Positions 4,871 to 6,250 of a stretch of DNA of 6,250 bases are shown here, piece by piece (within the stretch, counting starts at the first letter, position 1; each line of letters begins with the position of its first letter). The DNA is from Phycisphaerales bacterium (GTDB lineage Bacteria; Planctomycetota; Phycisphaerae; Phycisphaerales; UBA1924), in contig DOJA01000254.1 in the NCBI GenBank assembly GCA_003511945.1, positions 1-6,250 of the forward strand, read 5' to 3'. A program made the position numbers and the translations under genes. Below the pieces are notes generated by a model that was not told where the DNA came from, ran no database searches, and saw only the letters and a list, made by a program, of their open reading frames with translations.

Positions 4871-6220
4871 TCAACCCGACCTGGCCAGCGATTCCAGCTC
4901 CGGCGCCGGGCCCGGGCCGCCCCCCTCCGGGCGACAGCCCGGCGAATCGACGCACCACGGGCGGCTGGACAGGTTCGCGACGACCTCCATCGGGCAGGGG
5001 GCGTCGCCGCGGCGGGCGCTCAATCCCAGCCGGTGCAGCAGGTCGCCCAGGCGCGCGTCCCACGAGTGGTCCTTCCGCGCCCGGGCGCGCCCGGCCCGCG
5101 CGATGGACGCCCGCTCCTCGTCGTGGTCAAGGAAGTACCGCACCTTCTCCTTCAGTTCCTCCAGAGTCGACCAGGCCTCCACCTCCGAGCCCGTGCGGTA
5201 GAAGACGGGCAGGTCGACGAAGGACTGGACCAGGTAGAACGCGCCGGACATCGGGGCCTCGAAGTCGCGGAGGCGGGAGTCCGCCACGCCGCGCCGGTCG
5301 CCGATCTCGCGGGTGCGCTGGTTGACGCCCAGGGCGATCCGCGACCGCGCCAGCAGCGAGCCCACCAGCCCCTCGGGCGCGTGCCCGTGCACCCGGGCCG
5401 ATGACGCCAGCCGCAGCGTGCCCTCGTCCAGCGGGCGCGCCCGGTCCACGAACCGCGCCAGCAGGTCCGAGCCCTCCGCCATCACGCGGGGCACCAGGTA
5501 GTGGCGGAAGTCAAACAGGCGCTTCACCAGCGGCTGGGCGATCCCGTTCGACTCGGCGCTGTCACTCTTGGCGTCGGGGCTCAGCAGCCCGGGCCACCCG
5601 GGGCCGAACACATCGACATCCTCCGTCACCTCCCGGCAGGCCGCCACGGCCCGCACCCGGTGGCGGTTGGCCGAGCCCAGCATCAGCACCCCCGTCTCGG
5701 GCGCGTCGGGGACGGGATCCCGGTCGTAGCGATCGGGCGACGCCCCCATGGGCATGAAGTGCATCTGCACTCCCCGGCGCGCCAGGGGCTCGAGGTTCTG
5801 CATGTGGCTGACGGCCAGAACATCCAGCGCGGGCGCGTGCCGGAGCACGCGGTACCATTGCATGTTCATGTCCACATGGTAAGTCGCGACCCGCACGCCC
5901 ATGTCCCGCAGCGCGCGCACATCCCGGGGTCGAAGGGTGTCGTCGTAGAGCACCGTCAGCACCAGGTCGAGCCCCGGGCCCTTCACCAACCCCCGCACAT
6001 CCGAGAGGAACCGCGACATCAGGCGCTCCCGCACCGCGGGCCACGACCGGATCCGCCAGTTCCCCATCGAGTCGCCCAGGGGGTAGCAGTACACCCGCCC
6101 GCACACCCGACGGAGCGAGGGCACCAGGTTCTGGAACACCCACCGGTCCAGCCCGGAGACCAGCAGCACCCGGGGGCCGCCAGTGACTGATCCGGTCCTT
6201 TCCGACGCCGACTCGCTCAA
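4871..6220 (-). CDS. Glycosyltransferase, CgeB-like, with C-terminal Glyco_trans_1_2 domain
   Basis: This 449-residue protein probably adds a sugar to a growing surface glycan at the cytoplasmic side of the membrane. The N-terminal half is a Rossmann-like GT-B domain: RVLLVSGLDRWVFQNLVPSL (17-36) is the first strand, loop and helix, VLTVLYDD (87-94) a second strand, and ATYHVDMNMQWYRVL (112-126) resembles the 'W.D.p' loop of CgeB-type proteins. The C-terminal domain (about 290-395) fits PF13524: RLRDFEAPMSGAFYLVQSF (316-334), with Arg318 and Glu321 in the place of the family's R..E nucleotide-sugar motif, then LEELKEKVRYFLDHDEERAS (353-372) and ARARKDHSWDAR (379-390). The last 50 or so residues are a Pro/Gly-rich tail with Cys409, Cys423 and Cys429 that the family does not usually have. 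The start is TTG at 6220, with GGGAG seven bases before it. The frame remains open to the window edge, so a longer protein is possible, but the domain already begins at about residue 17. Donor and acceptor sugars are unknown. It is the first visible gene of the three-gene - strand operon. Confidence 0.87.
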   Translation of the reverse strand: MSESASERTGSVTGGPRVLLVSGLDRWVFQNLVPSLRRVCGRVYCYPLGDSMGNWRIRSWPAVRERLMSRFLSDVRGLVKGPGLDLVLTVLYDDTLRPRDVRALRDMGVRVATYHVDMNMQWYRVLRHAPALDVLAVSHMQNLEPLARRGVQMHFMPMGASPDRYDRDPVPDAPETGVLMLGSANRHRVRAVAACREVTEDVDVFGPGWPGLLSPDAKSDSAESNGIAQPLVKRLFDFRHYLVPRVMAEGSDLLARFVDRARPLDEGTLRLASSARVHGHAPEGLVGSLLARSRIALGVNQRTREIGDRRGVADSRLRDFEAPMSGAFYLVQSFVDLPVFYRTGSEVEAWSTLEELKEKVRYFLDHDEERASIARAGRARARKDHSWDARLGDLLHRLGLSARRGDAPCPMEVVANLSSRPWCVDSPGCRPEGGGPGPAPELESLARSG

Positions 6221-6227
6221 GCCGCTG

Positions 6228-6232
6228 CTCCC
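6228..6232 (-). promoter_or_regulatory. Shine-Dalgarno site supporting a TTG start
   Basis: GGGAG on the - strand lies seven bases before the TTG at 6220. It is the same spacing as for the DUF268 gene, and it is why the rare TTG is preferred as the glycosyltransferase start over the first internal ATG at residue 52, which would remove the first strand of the fold. Confidence 0.55.
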
Positions 6233-6250
6233 GTGCCCCCCGCCCCCCGG

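Noticed and set aside
4803..5063. N-terminal extension of the DUF268 gene by 87 codons
   Set aside because: The extension overlaps the glycosyltransferase coding end, is Pro/Gly/Arg-rich and shows no family motif, while the ATG at 4802 has a well-placed ribosome site.
5501..6190. A 229-codon + strand frame opposite the glycosyltransferase
   Set aside because: It is His/Pro/Arg-rich and lies wholly inside a well-supported - strand gene.

Overview
The window is about two-thirds G+C and carries five complete protein genes plus the last codons of a sixth. Two complete genes read rightward on the + strand (74-2239). Three read leftward on the - strand (2375-6220). The two blocks converge on a 135-base gap at 2240-2374. 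No RNA gene, insertion sequence, CRISPR array or replication origin was recognised. The organism is a high-GC bacterium. The G/C-rich repeat in the convergent gap and the style of the surface-sugar genes resemble what I remember of Planctomycetota (Phycisphaerae-like) genomes, but nothing here proves the phylum.

Layout: positions 2-70 hold the end of an upstream gene with a helical, charged tail. Three bases later starts a secreted alpha/beta hydrolase with a homoserine-acetyltransferase-like (MetX-like) fold. After a 42-base gap with a perfect 14-base palindrome comes GDP-mannose 4,6-dehydratase (gmd). The convergent gap then holds a small hairpin, a 19-base perfect palindrome and three and a half copies of a 19-base tandem repeat. 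On the - strand, in transcription order, come a CgeB-like glycosyltransferase (TTG start, 6220-4871), a DUF268 methyltransferase-like protein (4802-4002) and a multi-pass polysaccharide flippase of the MATE/MVF (Wzx-like) superfamily (3982-2375).

How they may work together: Gmd makes GDP-4-keto-6-deoxy-mannose, the precursor of activated deoxyhexoses such as fucose, rhamnose, colitose or perosamine. The - strand genes have the shape of part of a surface-glycan operon: one transfers a sugar, one possibly methylates or otherwise modifies it, and one moves the lipid-linked product across the inner membrane. The reductase or aminotransferase that would decide the final sugar, the polymerase and the priming transferase are not in the window. 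The hydrolase has no clear link to this pathway and sits in DNA of visibly lower G+C.

I found no convincing new biological system. The points most worth a second look are the repeat and palindrome cluster in the convergent gap, the DUF268 protein beside a flippase and a glycosyltransferase, and the exported MetX-like hydrolase.
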